The position numbers and the translations under genes were made by a program. Positions 1 through 10,485 of a DNA stretch of 64,000 bases are shown here, in pieces (the stretch's first letter is position 1; each line of letters begins with the position of its first letter). A model generated the notes under the pieces. That model worked only from the letters and a program-made list of their open reading frames with translations. It ran no database searches and was not told where the DNA came from. The stretch spans positions 1,612,001-1,676,000 of the forward strand of contig NZ_WNXD01000001.1 of NCBI RefSeq assembly GCF_014172375.1, written 5' to 3'. Source of the DNA: Pedobacter planticolens (lineage in GTDB: Bacteria; Bacteroidota; Bacteroidia; Sphingobacteriales; Sphingobacteriaceae).

Positions 1-1696
1 GTACGTTATTCGTATTTACAGGGCGTTCAAATGCTAAATTAATACCTAGTTTAGGATCACGATCTGGATTAAATGGTGTTAAGGTTATTGTTTTGTTAGT
101 AAACTCTTTGCTACTATTCGCTTGATAGCCAATATTCTTTAAACTCTTATTCCCTAATCTTTCTTCTAGCTGTGCTAAATATAAACTCTGAATGGTTACA
201 GGCTTACCATGCGAATCAAAAGTTCCATCGGGTATAATTGGACTACCATCAAATAATCTAGCTGTTTGTTCTCTTTGTCCAATACAACCAATTGCCCAGT
301 TTACAGTTCCAGGAGGGTTTTGAATGATATAACTTTTCGCAATACTGTTCCAAGTTACGCCCCAAGCCATACTCCAACCATGTCCAGAACCTGCAATACC
401 TCTATTCAGAAAATCTATATTGCCATCGGCGATGGTACAGTTGTCTACCAATAAACCTGTAGCCCAACGTTGGTGTGGTTGTATGCGACTTCCTATTCCC
501 TTAAACGTAGAATTTAGCACCACATTGGGTCCAGTTATTAAACTCGATGTCCATACAAAATAAGTGTTTCCGCCAGTAGCTTCACATCGGTCTATTAAGT
601 TCATACTGCCCTCTAAACTAAAATCTGCAGGTTTAGATGCACCTAAATTAGCATAGGTATGTTTAATTTTCACCCCTTGCATGGTTATCCTATCCCCTGC
701 TAAAACGGTGGTATTCATGGTTTCCTCAGCAAAAACATTTTTAACCCAACAATCATCACCACCAACCCTAATACCTGCATAAGGAGCATCGCCATAGGCT
801 GATTCTAAAGGTTCACATTGTATATGTAAATCTTCTACACCAACATTAGTTACCCTATTTAGCACTTTAATTTTGGCTACTTTTACCCCCATAGGTAGTA
901 GAAACTTTGCATCATACGAATCTGCCAAGGGCACATCAACTGTTATGAGATTACCAGCAATCGCTTTAATTATTCGTTTAGAAATCTCTTGTCGCCCTGT
1001 ACCTACCCAAGTTTGTTTTTTACCCTCTCTGTACATATTATCCATTTCCATAAAATGAACCCAAGCATCAGTAGTAGGTCTATAAATAGCAATCGTATCT
1101 CCTACTTTAAAGCCTTTTGTAGTAGCAACTTTAAAAGATGTAGCGCCAAACGGAACATAACTATCTACAAAACGAGTAGTTATTTGCTCAACTTGTTCAT
1201 TATTTTCCACAGCACCTAAAGCTACTTTTGTATTTCCTTTGCCTATTACAATGGCAGTATGCGGTGCACCGCTCATTTTAATTGTAGTTCCAGCTATATC
1301 ACTTCCTTTACCACGTAAAACGATGCCAGTTTCTGAAATGATAATGGAGTTAGCGCAGTTAAATACCCCTGCCGACAGCTCTACTGCTCCTCTAAAACCA
1401 TTTCGCAAAGGCATTTTTGCTACTTGATCTATTGCAGTCTGAATTGCTTTGGTATCATCGCCAGTTCCAGCTGGTTTTACTACGATTGTAGTTGCTATTA
1501 GTGGTAAAGCTACACCTCCACCTTTATAACCAGCATGTGAAAAATCCATAATCCGATCTCCTGCAGGTGTAGTTTTGTAGGTTAGTTTTCCGTTTTCGTA
1601 TTTAACCCATTCGCTTTTGCCTTTATTTTGTGCAAATGCTAGGTTACTGGTAGAAAAGATAAAAGTGATAAAGAAACTTAGTTTTAGTTTATTCAT
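1..1696 (-). CDS. Secreted parallel beta-helix (pectate-lyase-like) protein, partial
   Basis: This gene runs off the left edge of the window, so the C-terminus is missing; about 565 codons are visible. The ATG at 1696 directly follows the stop codon of the gene upstream at 1697, so the two are co-transcribed. Translation gives a hydrophobic signal peptide over about residues 1-22, then a GDDTKAIQTAID segment near residue 70. That segment is typical of the first coil of pectate-lyase-3/GH28-type right-handed beta-helices. The rest is rich in short repeated N/G/V turns, as expected for a beta-helix. It is probably exported and acts on an acidic polysaccharide together with the neighbouring PL6, GH28-like and GH3 enzymes. 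The exact family and the catalytic residues cannot be assigned, so it could be a lyase, a hydrolase or a non-catalytic binding protein. Confidence 0.8.
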   Translation of the reverse strand, partial: MNKLKLSFFITFIFSTSNLAFAQNKGKSEWVKYENGKLTYKTTPAGDRIMDFSHAGYKGGGVALPLIATTIVVKPAGTGDDTKAIQTAIDQVAKMPLRNGFRGAVELSAGVFNCANSIIISETGIVLRGKGSDIAGTTIKMSGAPHTAIVIGKGNTKVALGAVENNEQVEQITTRFVDSYVPFGATSFKVATTKGFKVGDTIAIYRPTTDAWVHFMEMDNMYREGKKQTWVGTGRQEISKRIIKAIAGNLITVDVPLADSYDAKFLLPMGVKVAKIKVLNRVTNVGVEDLHIQCEPLESAYGDAPYAGIRVGGDDCWVKNVFAEETMNTTVLAGDRITMQGVKIKHTYANLGASKPADFSLEGSMNLIDRCEATGGNTYFVWTSSLITGPNVVLNSTFKGIGSRIQPHQRWATGLLVDNCTIADGNIDFLNRGIAGSGHGWSMAWGVTWNSIAKSYIIQNPPGTVNWAIGCIGQREQTARLFDGSPIIPDGTFDSHGKPVTIQSLYLAQLEERLGNKSLKNIGYQANSSKEFTNKTITLTPFNPDRDPKLGINLAFERPVNTNNV

Positions 1697-3040
1697 TTAT
1701 GGTTTAGCTAAATAGCCTACTTGACTTGGTAATAAAACAACAGCTTTACTTGCAACCTGTACATCTGGGTACTGACCAATTGTATTGTTAATTAAGGGAT
1801 TGTTTGCTGGTAATTGATAAATACCCGCAGCATCTTTAACTAACTTAGGGTCTACATTCTGATATGAACCTTGTGGTAAATCACCTGCTCCTGCTGTATT
1901 AAAAATAATGTTGCCTTGCCATTTAGCATTTACCATTGGACCAGAAATTTTAGTGGCTTCACCACCGCCTTGTATAATATTATTGGCTACAGTAACGTAT
2001 GTAGCACCCAATCCGTCTTTTCTAGGGGTTTGTACTATGTTTTCTTTATTGTTTACCAATGTATTAAAAACAATTAAAAGCCTGTCTGGTCTATCGTGAG
2101 ATACTAAAGGAGCACCATCAGCAACTTCTGCACCACCATTTCCAATAGTAATTGCAGGCTTACAGTCTTCAAAATAATTGCTGAAGACTTTATGGTCATC
2201 GCCAAAAATTCTTAGCCCTGGTGTATTTTTAAAATAATTACCATACACCAAGTTTTTGTTACCATGGCGCAAAGTAAACTGTGCCGGGCAATCTCTAATC
2301 GTATTATATCTTAAAGTAACGCCGCCAACTTTTACAGAAATGAGTTCGTTTTCGCCTTCACACTTCTCAAATAAGTTATATTCTACAATGCTATTACTCA
2401 ACGACATACTAAAGCCGCTTAAACCAAACTGAAAGGCTTCTGCTCCGTTTTTACCTCCTTGACTAGCGGCTGTATTGAAATAGTTATGGTGAATGTGTAA
2501 GCGTTCGGCAATTTGTTTTCCCTCTCCTCTAATGGCTACAAACCTACCCATGGCATTTTTGTTCTGAAAAGTATTGTAATCTATTTCTTGATCTGAACCT
2601 GCAACGGTTAAATCCTCACCATCACCTGGTGTTTCGAAAATATTTTGCGTAAAACGACAAAAACTTGTGCCATTACCTGTTTTAGCTTTCGATGCTAAGT
2701 GAGTAAACTTAAATCCTTTAATGATGATGCACTTTGCAGGGCTTACTACATTAAATCCTCCTTTACCTGTAATCTCTGTTGTACCAATCTTCTCTGCTGC
2801 AATGGTAATAGGTTGTTGTGCTGTACCTTGTTTATTCACAACAATATCTTCTGTGGTGGTATAAACTCCAGTTTTTAATAAAATAACATCGCCCGGTTGG
2901 GCTTTATTTATAGCAGTTTGCAGTTCTGCTATCGAAGCAACGGTTATTGTTTTAGCAAATAGCGTAGCTGAGGTTAGTAATGTGATTAAAAAAGCGCTTA
3001 GTATGGCTTTTTTAAAGCTAGGTAGTTGTGTGTGGTTCAT
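1697..3040 (-). CDS. Polysaccharide lyase family 6 (chondroitinase B / alginate lyase type)
   Basis: A 447-aa secreted protein with a signal peptide over about residues 1-29. It is a right-handed parallel beta-helix of the PL6 family, which cleaves dermatan sulfate or alginate by beta-elimination. The two residues corresponding to the catalytic Lys/Arg pair of PL6 enzymes are visible: Lys237 in ELISVKVGG and Arg258 in TLRHGN. The RHGN block followed by VYGNYF is characteristic of the family. Length fits a single-domain PL6 enzyme. It is the second-to-last visible gene of a minus-strand hydrolase group and abuts the following beta-helix gene with no gap. Substrate is open: the nearby sulfatase and hexosaminidase would suit a glycosaminoglycan-like chain, while the GH28-like and GH3 genes would suit a plant or algal acidic glycan. 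Confidence 0.88.
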   Translation of the reverse strand: MNHTQLPSFKKAILSAFLITLLTSATLFAKTITVASIAELQTAINKAQPGDVILLKTGVYTTTEDIVVNKQGTAQQPITIAAEKIGTTEITGKGGFNVVSPAKCIIIKGFKFTHLASKAKTGNGTSFCRFTQNIFETPGDGEDLTVAGSDQEIDYNTFQNKNAMGRFVAIRGEGKQIAERLHIHHNYFNTAASQGGKNGAEAFQFGLSGFSMSLSNSIVEYNLFEKCEGENELISVKVGGVTLRYNTIRDCPAQFTLRHGNKNLVYGNYFKNTPGLRIFGDDHKVFSNYFEDCKPAITIGNGGAEVADGAPLVSHDRPDRLLIVFNTLVNNKENIVQTPRKDGLGATYVTVANNIIQGGGEATKISGPMVNAKWQGNIIFNTAGAGDLPQGSYQNVDPKLVKDAAGIYQLPANNPLINNTIGQYPDVQVASKAVVLLPSQVGYLAKP

Positions 3041-3371
3041 CTCTTAAAGTATATTATGTAATGCCTAACCTAGTTATAAAAATATAGAATGTTATATGGA
3101 AGTTTAGCTTTTAAATCAGATATTTTGGCGTACAATAATTCTATAATCTAATTGTTGCTCGCATACTTCTTTTTGTCGCTTACATACTTCATTGCCGTTG
3201 GCTTCAGCCAACGGAATAAAAAACAAAACCCCAAAAAAAACCTTTATATGTTCCGTCAGCTAAAGCAGACGGCAATAAGCTTAGAATGCCAACCTTAAAA
3301 AATTCAAACCTTAAACAAGCTAAACATTATGCTTTCCCCTCTCCAAAGGAGAGGGGTCAGGGGTGAGGATC
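3041..3371. repeat. Intergenic stretch with three dispersed palindromic repeats
   Basis: A 331-bp gap with no gene. It holds an 8-bp-arm palindrome CCGTTGGC/GCCAACGG at 3195-3214. A related one with a single mismatch (CCGTCAGC/GCAGACGG) lies at 3253-3272. A third, with 9-bp arms CCCCTCTCC/GGAGAGGGG, lies at 3336-3356. The third resembles the elements inserted inside the methyltransferase gene near 35.9 and 38.6 kb. They are probably REP-like repeats that may also act as mRNA ends between the PL6 and GH3 genes. Confidence 0.75.
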
Positions 3372-5783
3372 TTATTTAACCACAAACTCCTTTTTCAGTT
3401 TAATATCTTCCGATGAATTACCTATCATTACCTCAAACTTACCAGGTTCTACAGTCCATTTCATGTTCTTATCTAGTAAAGCTAAATCACTAGGTTTTAG
3501 CGTGAACTTTACAGTTTTGGTTTCGCCTGGCGCTAAGCTTACCCTTTCAAACCCGCGTAAAACAGACTCGTAAGTAGTTACACTACTCACCACATCTTTA
3601 AGATACAATTGTACTACTTGGTCGCCTTTGCGTGTACCTGTGTTTTTAACATCGACAGTTATATTTATATCGCCTTGCGGATGAATTTCTTGCGCACTTA
3701 GTTTAAGGTTAGCAAACTCGAAAGTGGTGTAACTTAATCCATAACCGAAAGGATAAAGTGCACCTAGCACTCTTGTTTTACCTGTTCCGTTTGGATCATC
3801 GCTTTTACTCTGCCCTGCCTGAGAACCTGGTTTAAAAGGGAAGTTGAGTTCTATTTGACCAATAGATTTTGGGTAAGTCATGGTGAGTTTACCGCCTGGA
3901 TTGTTATCACCAAACAAAGTTTCGGCAACAACAGTACCTGCAGATGGACCTGGAAAGCCTGCTTGAAGAATTGCTGGGAGATAACGGTTTTCCCAGTTAA
4001 TAGTTAACGGTCTACCATTTACCATTACCATTACCACAGGTTTGCCTGTTGCATATAATGCTTGTAGTAATAAAAGTTGTCGCCCGGGTAAGTTTAAACT
4101 TGTTCTCGATTTACTCTCTCCTACTTGATTATCGGTTTCACCAACTACAGCAATTACTATATCGGCTTTATTTGCCGCAGCTACTGCTTCATTTATTTGA
4201 GCTTGTTCTTCGGATGTTAAGGGAGTAGTAATAATTTCACTTTCTGGCCAAGTTGCATCAATTACATCGCAGCCTTTGCTGTAACTTACATTGGCAGATT
4301 TACTAGCATAGGCTTTTATTCCATCTAAAATAGAAACAATAGGGTTGTTAGATGGACCGTATCTGCTGGTTGTATAGTTTGTTTCGGCTGCTAATGGACC
4401 TGTAACTAAAATATTTTTGTATTGTTTTACATTTAATGGGAGTATATTCTTATCGTTCTTTAACAACACCATTGATTCGCGGTTAAGTTGTACGGCTAGT
4501 TCTTCATCTGCTGTGGTATGTACTTTTTTATCAGCTGCTGCTGGATCATTTACATAAGGGCTATCGAATAAACCGAGTTTAAATTTCACTCTCAATACAT
4601 CCGCCACGCGTTCATCAAGTGTTTTCATAGTTACTTTACCTTCTTTAACCAATTCACGCAGTGGGAGGATAAAGTTTTCGGGCATAGTAAAATGAGTACG
4701 CACATTTAGTCCAGCATCAATGGCTTGTTTTATGCCTTCTTTATAATCATTTGCAACGTGGTGCTTGCTTGCAATAAATTCTACAGCTTCACTATCTGAT
4801 ACTACATAGCCTGTAAAACCATATTGTTTGCGTAGGAGTTCTGTTAAGAAATAATGGCTGCTTGTTACGGGTTCGCCATCCCAGTCGTTGTAACTACTCA
4901 TTACGCCCATGGGTTTAGCTTCCTGTATTACTCTCCTAAAAGGATAAAGGAACATTTGATGTAATTCTCTAGGTGCCACATGTGGGTCGGTACGAGCCTG
5001 CCCATCTCTACCTCCTTTTGGTACGCTATATACTGCGTAATGTTTTAAGGTTGCAGCTACGCCTTGGTTCTGAATACCGAGTGTCATTTGCTTGCCTAGC
5101 TCGGCAATTAGGAAAGGATCTTCTGCATAACATTCTACTACCCTGCCCCAACGTTGATCTCTTGCTACATCGAGTATGGGTGCATATACATTGGTGTATC
5201 CTAAGGCTTTTGCTTCGCGACCAACGGTGCTGCCTGCTCTGTACACTAAATCTTTATTCCAGGTAGTACCGATATTAATTGGTGCTGGAAAAGGTGTTGC
5301 TCTATCGTGGCAAAGTCCGTGGATGCCTTCGTTGGTAAAATCGACAGGGATGCCTAAACGTGTTTCTTCTACAAACCACTTTTGCACTGTATTAATGGCA
5401 TTGGCGTGTTTACTAAAAGGAAATGAATATTGTGTTACTGCTTTCTTGTTATAAGGTAGGCTGTTTAGTTCTTCATCTATGTTAGCAATGCCGTCTTTCC
5501 AAATCTGTGTCTTCCATTCGGCTGTTGGCATCTCGTCTTTAAGTACCCTGCCGTAGCCATATAGTGTAGCGGTTTGACAAGTCTTTTCATTTAAGTTCAT
5601 TTGGCTCAATAGATCTTTTACTCTACTATCTATCGGTTTAGATGCATCTTCAAAGACATCCATTTTACCGTTCTTGTTAAAATCTATCCAACCTTTATGG
5701 TAAATTTTATCTTTTTGAGCCTGTGCATTTATTGCTAGTACTATTAAGGCAATAGAAAATGTGATGTTTTTGTACTTAATCAT
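3372..5783 (-). CDS. Glycoside hydrolase family 3 (beta-glucosidase/beta-xylosidase type)
   Basis: An 803-aa exported enzyme with a signal peptide over residues 1-22. A short EF-hand-like DFNKNGKMDVFED segment (residues 34-46) precedes the catalytic part. The N-terminal GH3 barrel carries the KH motif (Lys247-His248) and the nucleophile Asp330 in VVSDSEA. The second alpha/beta domain carries the probable acid/base Glu556 in VGESKSR. A fibronectin-III-like domain fills about residues 690-800, as in many Bacteroidota GH3 enzymes. Its ATG overlaps the stop of the upstream GH28-like gene by four bases (ATGA), so the two are translationally coupled. It probably removes beta-linked glucose or xylose from oligosaccharides in the periplasm. 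The sugar specificity is not readable from sequence. Confidence 0.93.
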   Translation of the reverse strand: MIKYKNITFSIALIVLAINAQAQKDKIYHKGWIDFNKNGKMDVFEDASKPIDSRVKDLLSQMNLNEKTCQTATLYGYGRVLKDEMPTAEWKTQIWKDGIANIDEELNSLPYNKKAVTQYSFPFSKHANAINTVQKWFVEETRLGIPVDFTNEGIHGLCHDRATPFPAPINIGTTWNKDLVYRAGSTVGREAKALGYTNVYAPILDVARDQRWGRVVECYAEDPFLIAELGKQMTLGIQNQGVAATLKHYAVYSVPKGGRDGQARTDPHVAPRELHQMFLYPFRRVIQEAKPMGVMSSYNDWDGEPVTSSHYFLTELLRKQYGFTGYVVSDSEAVEFIASKHHVANDYKEGIKQAIDAGLNVRTHFTMPENFILPLRELVKEGKVTMKTLDERVADVLRVKFKLGLFDSPYVNDPAAADKKVHTTADEELAVQLNRESMVLLKNDKNILPLNVKQYKNILVTGPLAAETNYTTSRYGPSNNPIVSILDGIKAYASKSANVSYSKGCDVIDATWPESEIITTPLTSEEQAQINEAVAAANKADIVIAVVGETDNQVGESKSRTSLNLPGRQLLLLQALYATGKPVVMVMVNGRPLTINWENRYLPAILQAGFPGPSAGTVVAETLFGDNNPGGKLTMTYPKSIGQIELNFPFKPGSQAGQSKSDDPNGTGKTRVLGALYPFGYGLSYTTFEFANLKLSAQEIHPQGDINITVDVKNTGTRKGDQVVQLYLKDVVSSVTTYESVLRGFERVSLAPGETKTVKFTLKPSDLALLDKNMKWTVEPGKFEVMIGNSSEDIKLKKEFVVK

Positions 5784-8719
5784 TTGTATTGTTTGGGGTT
5801 TTTACCTTTTTCATCGTCGTTGTAAATTATGTTATTGGTTTTAATGCCTGATACGTTCTTTACTCCTATTAATGTTGGGTTATCTGTTGGTTTTACCATC
5901 TTCAAGTCTGAAAGCTGTGCGCCTATTACGTCTTCTAAATAAATCACATATCTGCTATCTCTCTTCTCGTAGTTAAATGTACTTTGCTTAACGGTTAAAC
6001 CCATTACATGGCGAGCCCATAACCCATACGATGGCTGTGTTTTTAAATTGGCAACGTTGTATTGCCCTACACCTAACTCTGGAGATGTTTGTAGGGTATC
6101 GGTAACTGGATTACCTCCTTTTACTAGGATATTAACATCTGTAAATGATACGTTTTTGATGTAACCTGTATGTTGTCCGTTTGGTAGTTTGAAGTCTAAA
6201 CCGCCTTCTACAGTTTCATTATCGGGTAGTTTATAGCCTGCTATGATGGGACTTGATTTGCGTTGTTTGCCATCGTAAGGTTTCCAACGGTTTGTTGCAT
6301 CTCCATAAGAACTTCCTCCATATACTTCGGCTATATCTACACCGTTGATGATAATATTCTCTACCACACCAATGTTTACATTCTTCACTAATAGTTCGCT
6401 ATGCTTTTCGCCGTTATCGGTAAAGTTGTATTTGCCTACATCGGCTCCTAAAATTCTTCCACGATTAGAAATGGAGATAAAGAATGGAGTGGTGGTGCGA
6501 AACATTTTAGACCGAGAATGCAATGCACCTGTATGACCACAGTTTAAATGGATGTTTTTAATGTGTGCACCATCATTGGTGGAGATAGAGAAACCTGCTT
6601 TGTTGGCGCCTAAAACATAAATATTATCTACACAGATATCTGTGATATCATCGGCAGTTTCTGAACCTATTTGAAATAGGTTGCAATTGGTATCGCCTAT
6701 AATGTTGCGTACTTTATAGTTGTGGGCAGGTCTGGTGAAACCCAATGAGCAATCGGAACCAGGTTTAACGATATCATCTGAGCTTACTTTGCAATAAATA
6801 TTGGTTACTGTTACTTCGTTACACTCCATAAAGTCGTAAATATCTCGAACGTTTGCTGTACTGTTTTTCCCGAAATAGGTATTGTGTACGTTGATGGAGT
6901 CTGTGCCAGTTGCTAACAATGCAAAATGCCCTGCTCTATCTATATTGAGCATGTCTTCGGTGTTATAATTTTTACTACCATCTTTGGCGATATAGTATGG
7001 CTCGTCTTTAGTTGGGTCGTACCATAAATCTTCTGTTTTGGGTAAGCCTCCTATTTCTAAGTTAGTGCACAGCTTAAGCGTAAACATTTTATCGGCTCGG
7101 TTATCGGCTGTATTGTTCATCACGTTATCGCCATTCACTAAATTGCCATCTCCTGTAATTCTTCCGTTGCCTATAATCTTAATGTTATCTAATCGTTCGC
7201 CAAAAAACATGGTGTTGTTAAAATAATGATGCCCTACATCCTGTTTAGTCATGTAGTTTTCTGGATCTGCATAGGGGCCGATGGCTGTTGGGGATAATCC
7301 GGAGCGGTATTTTTTATCGCTAAACCAAGTACTTTCGGGTGCATCGGCTCCTTTTATAGCTTTTATGGTAGCGTCTTTATCGATAAACAAATACACGTTG
7401 CTTTGCAAATGAACTGTTTTAACTAAATATGTTCCTTTGGTGAAGTGTAATGTTCCACCTCCAATTTTATTTAAATAAGCTAATGCTTCATTAATCTTCT
7501 GAGTGTCGTCTAGCTGGTCATCGGCGTTAACACCAAACTTCTTAACGTCCATTTTGCCAGTATAAAACTGCGCTTCGTTAGAGTAACCTTTTTTCTCTCC
7601 TTCTTTTACGAGTAATCTAAAACTATACAATAGGTTAGACTTTAGGTTGCTCACTTTAGCTGTACCACTTTTGGCATCTAGTACCGCAACAGCGGATGAC
7701 CACGTTTTACCATCATTTATAGATGATTGTAATTGGATGTTTTTAGCATCACCAACAAAAGACCATTTAAAGCTTGCAGAAGTATAAGTGCTTGGTGTTT
7801 CTTTATACGCCATACTACGATTAACTACACGTACAAAGTTTGAAATAGTTTTGGTAACACTTAAGGTTGTGGTTTCATTCCCTGTGCCTGCACTATTTAA
7901 AACACTTGGTTGCGATGTAGTGTAAACTGCTTTAAATGTAACATTGCCTAGCATTTTTAGATTTACATCGTTTATTTTGAGGACTATATCTGCTCCATTG
8001 GCGGGTCTGAAATCTAAATGATTAAGGGTTAGTATTGTTCCGCCATTGGGCGATTTAGTAAGCGTAACTGCTCCCACTTTTGAATACGAATAGAGTGAGC
8101 CTACTCGACCAATTGATTGGGTGTTTAACTCGCTCAGTTTTACAAAACCTCTGCCAATTACATTTACACTAGTATTGTTTAGTGTAGGTGCTATCCCTAT
8201 CGGGAAAAACAACTGAACTCTTGCATTAGGACTTCTTTGTCCTGCAGTATATGAAAGCGTAATGCTTTGTGTAGTATTTTGCGTGATTTGATTTTGCGCT
8301 AAAGTTAGTTTGCCACTCAGCGCCATTGATTTGAAGGTAATGGTGTATTTCTTTGTGGTTTTGCCATCTTGAGCGGTTACTTGTAACACATCTCCTTCGG
8401 CTATAATTCCTGTAGTTTTTAGTGTTCCATTGTTAGCTGTAACCTGATACCGTTGTTTAGAACCATCTGTTGCTACAATTTCGTTGAGTAGCTCTTCAAC
8501 CGTAGCTTGGGTATTGACTAAGCCTTTATCTTCTGGTGTATCAACCGTAAAACGATACGTTGTTCCACTTACTAAAACCAATTGATTAGCATTGATTTGA
8601 GCAATGTGTGAACTTTTATCATTGTAAGTTACCGTTGTATTTGAACTTACAGGCTTTGCAACGGCTGAATACGTAATTAATAAAATTGCAAATAAAAGGA
8701 GGACTATCAGTTTATTCAT
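5780..8719 (-). CDS. Multidomain GH28-like beta-helix protein
   Basis: A 979-aa exported protein. A signal peptide covers residues 1-21. Two Ig-like or adhesive modules follow at about 25-130 and 135-300, then a fibronectin-III-like module at about 300-388. A right-handed beta-helix starting at about 388 continues to the end. The helix opens with the DVKKFGVNADDQLDDTQKI block seen in GH28 polygalacturonases and pectate-lyase-like proteins. It contains an adjacent aspartate pair at 648-649 (SSDDIVKPGSD) where GH28 enzymes have their DD motif. The usual GHG and RIK motifs are not obvious, so activity may differ from classic polygalacturonase. It is the first gene of a coupled pair with the GH3 enzyme. 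Likely role: binding and cleaving an acidic polysaccharide outside or in the periplasm. Confidence 0.8.
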   Translation of the reverse strand: MNKLIVLLLFAILLITYSAVAKPVSSNTTVTYNDKSSHIAQINANQLVLVSGTTYRFTVDTPEDKGLVNTQATVEELLNEIVATDGSKQRYQVTANNGTLKTTGIIAEGDVLQVTAQDGKTTKKYTITFKSMALSGKLTLAQNQITQNTTQSITLSYTAGQRSPNARVQLFFPIGIAPTLNNTSVNVIGRGFVKLSELNTQSIGRVGSLYSYSKVGAVTLTKSPNGGTILTLNHLDFRPANGADIVLKINDVNLKMLGNVTFKAVYTTSQPSVLNSAGTGNETTTLSVTKTISNFVRVVNRSMAYKETPSTYTSASFKWSFVGDAKNIQLQSSINDGKTWSSAVAVLDAKSGTAKVSNLKSNLLYSFRLLVKEGEKKGYSNEAQFYTGKMDVKKFGVNADDQLDDTQKINEALAYLNKIGGGTLHFTKGTYLVKTVHLQSNVYLFIDKDATIKAIKGADAPESTWFSDKKYRSGLSPTAIGPYADPENYMTKQDVGHHYFNNTMFFGERLDNIKIIGNGRITGDGNLVNGDNVMNNTADNRADKMFTLKLCTNLEIGGLPKTEDLWYDPTKDEPYYIAKDGSKNYNTEDMLNIDRAGHFALLATGTDSINVHNTYFGKNSTANVRDIYDFMECNEVTVTNIYCKVSSDDIVKPGSDCSLGFTRPAHNYKVRNIIGDTNCNLFQIGSETADDITDICVDNIYVLGANKAGFSISTNDGAHIKNIHLNCGHTGALHSRSKMFRTTTPFFISISNRGRILGADVGKYNFTDNGEKHSELLVKNVNIGVVENIIINGVDIAEVYGGSSYGDATNRWKPYDGKQRKSSPIIAGYKLPDNETVEGGLDFKLPNGQHTGYIKNVSFTDVNILVKGGNPVTDTLQTSPELGVGQYNVANLKTQPSYGLWARHVMGLTVKQSTFNYEKRDSRYVIYLEDVIGAQLSDLKMVKPTDNPTLIGVKNVSGIKTNNIIYNDDEKGKNPKQYK

Positions 8720-8837
8720 TTTTAAAATTGCAAGGTTAATTAGTCATGCATGTGCATGCCTTTACATTTTAAAGATACTTTATAACTATATACAGGAATT
8801 AGCTATTTAATAAATAAAATTAGCATAGCATTGCGTA

Positions 8838-10349
8838 TTATTTTTTCTGTTTGATAACCAATAAAATGTCACTCAATTCTTTCACTTTTAAAGGATATTT
8901 CTCTGCTAGATTATTTTTTTCACCAGCATCTTCTTTTAAATTATACAATTGCGGGCTAGGTGAATTACCCGTTTCTATGCCTACTAATTTATCATAAGCT
9001 TCTCCTTTGGATGCTGGAATGTATTTCCAACCATCTTTAATTACAGCAAGACCTCCACCCTGTTCAATAAACACTGATCTACCTTTTACAGATTTACCAA
9101 GAAATGCATCTAACAAGTTTTCGCTATCAGGTGCATCTCCCTTTGGGATAGGTTGATTAATTAGTTTAGAAAAACTAGCCAACAAATCCATTTGACTAAC
9201 TAACGCTGATGAAACTTGTGGTTTTACTTTTGTTGGCCAACTTAAAATAAAAGGTACACGAGTACCTGCTTCTAACATGCTATACTTTCCACCGCGAAGA
9301 TTTCCAGCAGGTGTATGTCCGTTGAGTTTGGTTACTGCTTCATCTTGGTAGCCATCATCTAATACAGGTCCATTATCACTTGTAAAGATAATGATGGTGT
9401 TTTTATCAAGATTAAGTGCTTTAAGTTGTTGCATAATTTGACCAACCGTCCAATCTAATTGCAAAATTGCATCTCCGCGTAAACCTAAACCACTTTTACC
9501 TCTAAACATAGTTGCTGGCATTCTGGGTACATGTGGTTCTGTTAAAGCGAAATACAAAAAGAAGGGAGATTTTTGATTTGTTGTGATAAATTGCTGCGCC
9601 TTGGTTAAAAAAGTAGTCGAGAGTTCTTCATCAACCCAACGAGCAGTTTTACCTCCACTCATATAACCAATGCGACCAATTCCATTTACAATAGTTTGGT
9701 TATGCCCCTGACCCGGAGAAGATTGAAGCTTTAATAATTCAGGATGTTCTTTTCCTGTCGGGTCATTTCCAACTTTATTTTTATAATCAACTGCTATTGG
9801 ATCATTCGCATCCAGCGCAATTACGTTATGGTTTTCTAAAAATACAGTGGGTACTCTATCCGCAGTTGCGGGAAAAATAAAGGAATAATCAAATCCCACT
9901 TCATTTGGACCAGGTTTTATTTCTCCGTTCCAGTCTTTTTCTACTTGCTCACCTAAACCTAAGTGCCATTTACCCACTATACCAGTTTGATAACCCGCTC
10001 TTTTAAAAAGCTTAGGTAAAGTTGTTTTATCTGTCGGAATAATTAGTGCAGCATCTCCAGGTAATATTCCTGTACCTTGTTTACGCCAAGGATATTGCCC
10101 TGTCATTAATGCATAACGTGAGGGAGTGCAGGTAGCTGAAGTTGCATGACCATCTGTAAAACGAATACCTGATGCAGCAAGTTTATCAATATTTGGTGTT
10201 TGGATCTTTTTAGCGCCATAACAGCTCAAATCTCCGTAGCCCAAATCATCCGCATAAATATAAATAACGTTTGGTTTTACTGGTTTTTGCGCAAAGCTAT
10301 AGTGGCAAATAAGTATACATAAAATGGTTAGGGCTTTGACTTTATTCAT
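8838..10349 (-). CDS. Family S1 sulfatase (arylsulfatase A-like)
   Basis: A 503-aa exported sulfatase with a signal peptide over residues 1-20. The activation signature CTPSR is at residues 74-78, where Cys74 would be converted to formylglycine. The metal-binding block ADDLGYGDLSCYG, with Asp34-Asp35, and a later SDNGPVLDD block complete the S1 active site. It removes sulfate esters from a glycan and hints that the substrate of this locus is sulfated. A maturation enzyme is not visible in the window. The gene precedes the GH28-like gene on the same strand with a 118-bp gap, so it may share a transcript. Position of the sulfate removed cannot be judged. Confidence 0.93.
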   Translation of the reverse strand: MNKVKALTILCILICHYSFAQKPVKPNVIYIYADDLGYGDLSCYGAKKIQTPNIDKLAASGIRFTDGHATSATCTPSRYALMTGQYPWRKQGTGILPGDAALIIPTDKTTLPKLFKRAGYQTGIVGKWHLGLGEQVEKDWNGEIKPGPNEVGFDYSFIFPATADRVPTVFLENHNVIALDANDPIAVDYKNKVGNDPTGKEHPELLKLQSSPGQGHNQTIVNGIGRIGYMSGGKTARWVDEELSTTFLTKAQQFITTNQKSPFFLYFALTEPHVPRMPATMFRGKSGLGLRGDAILQLDWTVGQIMQQLKALNLDKNTIIIFTSDNGPVLDDGYQDEAVTKLNGHTPAGNLRGGKYSMLEAGTRVPFILSWPTKVKPQVSSALVSQMDLLASFSKLINQPIPKGDAPDSENLLDAFLGKSVKGRSVFIEQGGGLAVIKDGWKYIPASKGEAYDKLVGIETGNSPSPQLYNLKEDAGEKNNLAEKYPLKVKELSDILLVIKQKK

Positions 10350-10417
10350 TTTCGTTAGTTATGCTATAAAACTACTATAAATGAAGATAATATCAATAAG
10401 TATGTTGGTTTGATTAT

Positions 10418-10451
10418 ATAAAAAATGAGAAACAGTTAGTCTGCTTCTCAT
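10418..10451 (-). terminator. Intrinsic terminator after the DUF4153 gene
   Basis: On the minus strand a hairpin with arms ATGAGAA/TTCTCAT plus an inner CAG/CTG (10425-10451) is followed by a T-run (10418-10425). It sits 35 bp after the stop of the DUF4153-like gene and separates it from the sulfatase gene. Confidence 0.8.
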
Positions 10452-10485
10452 TAATTAATTTGTTACTATAAATTATAGATCTGTT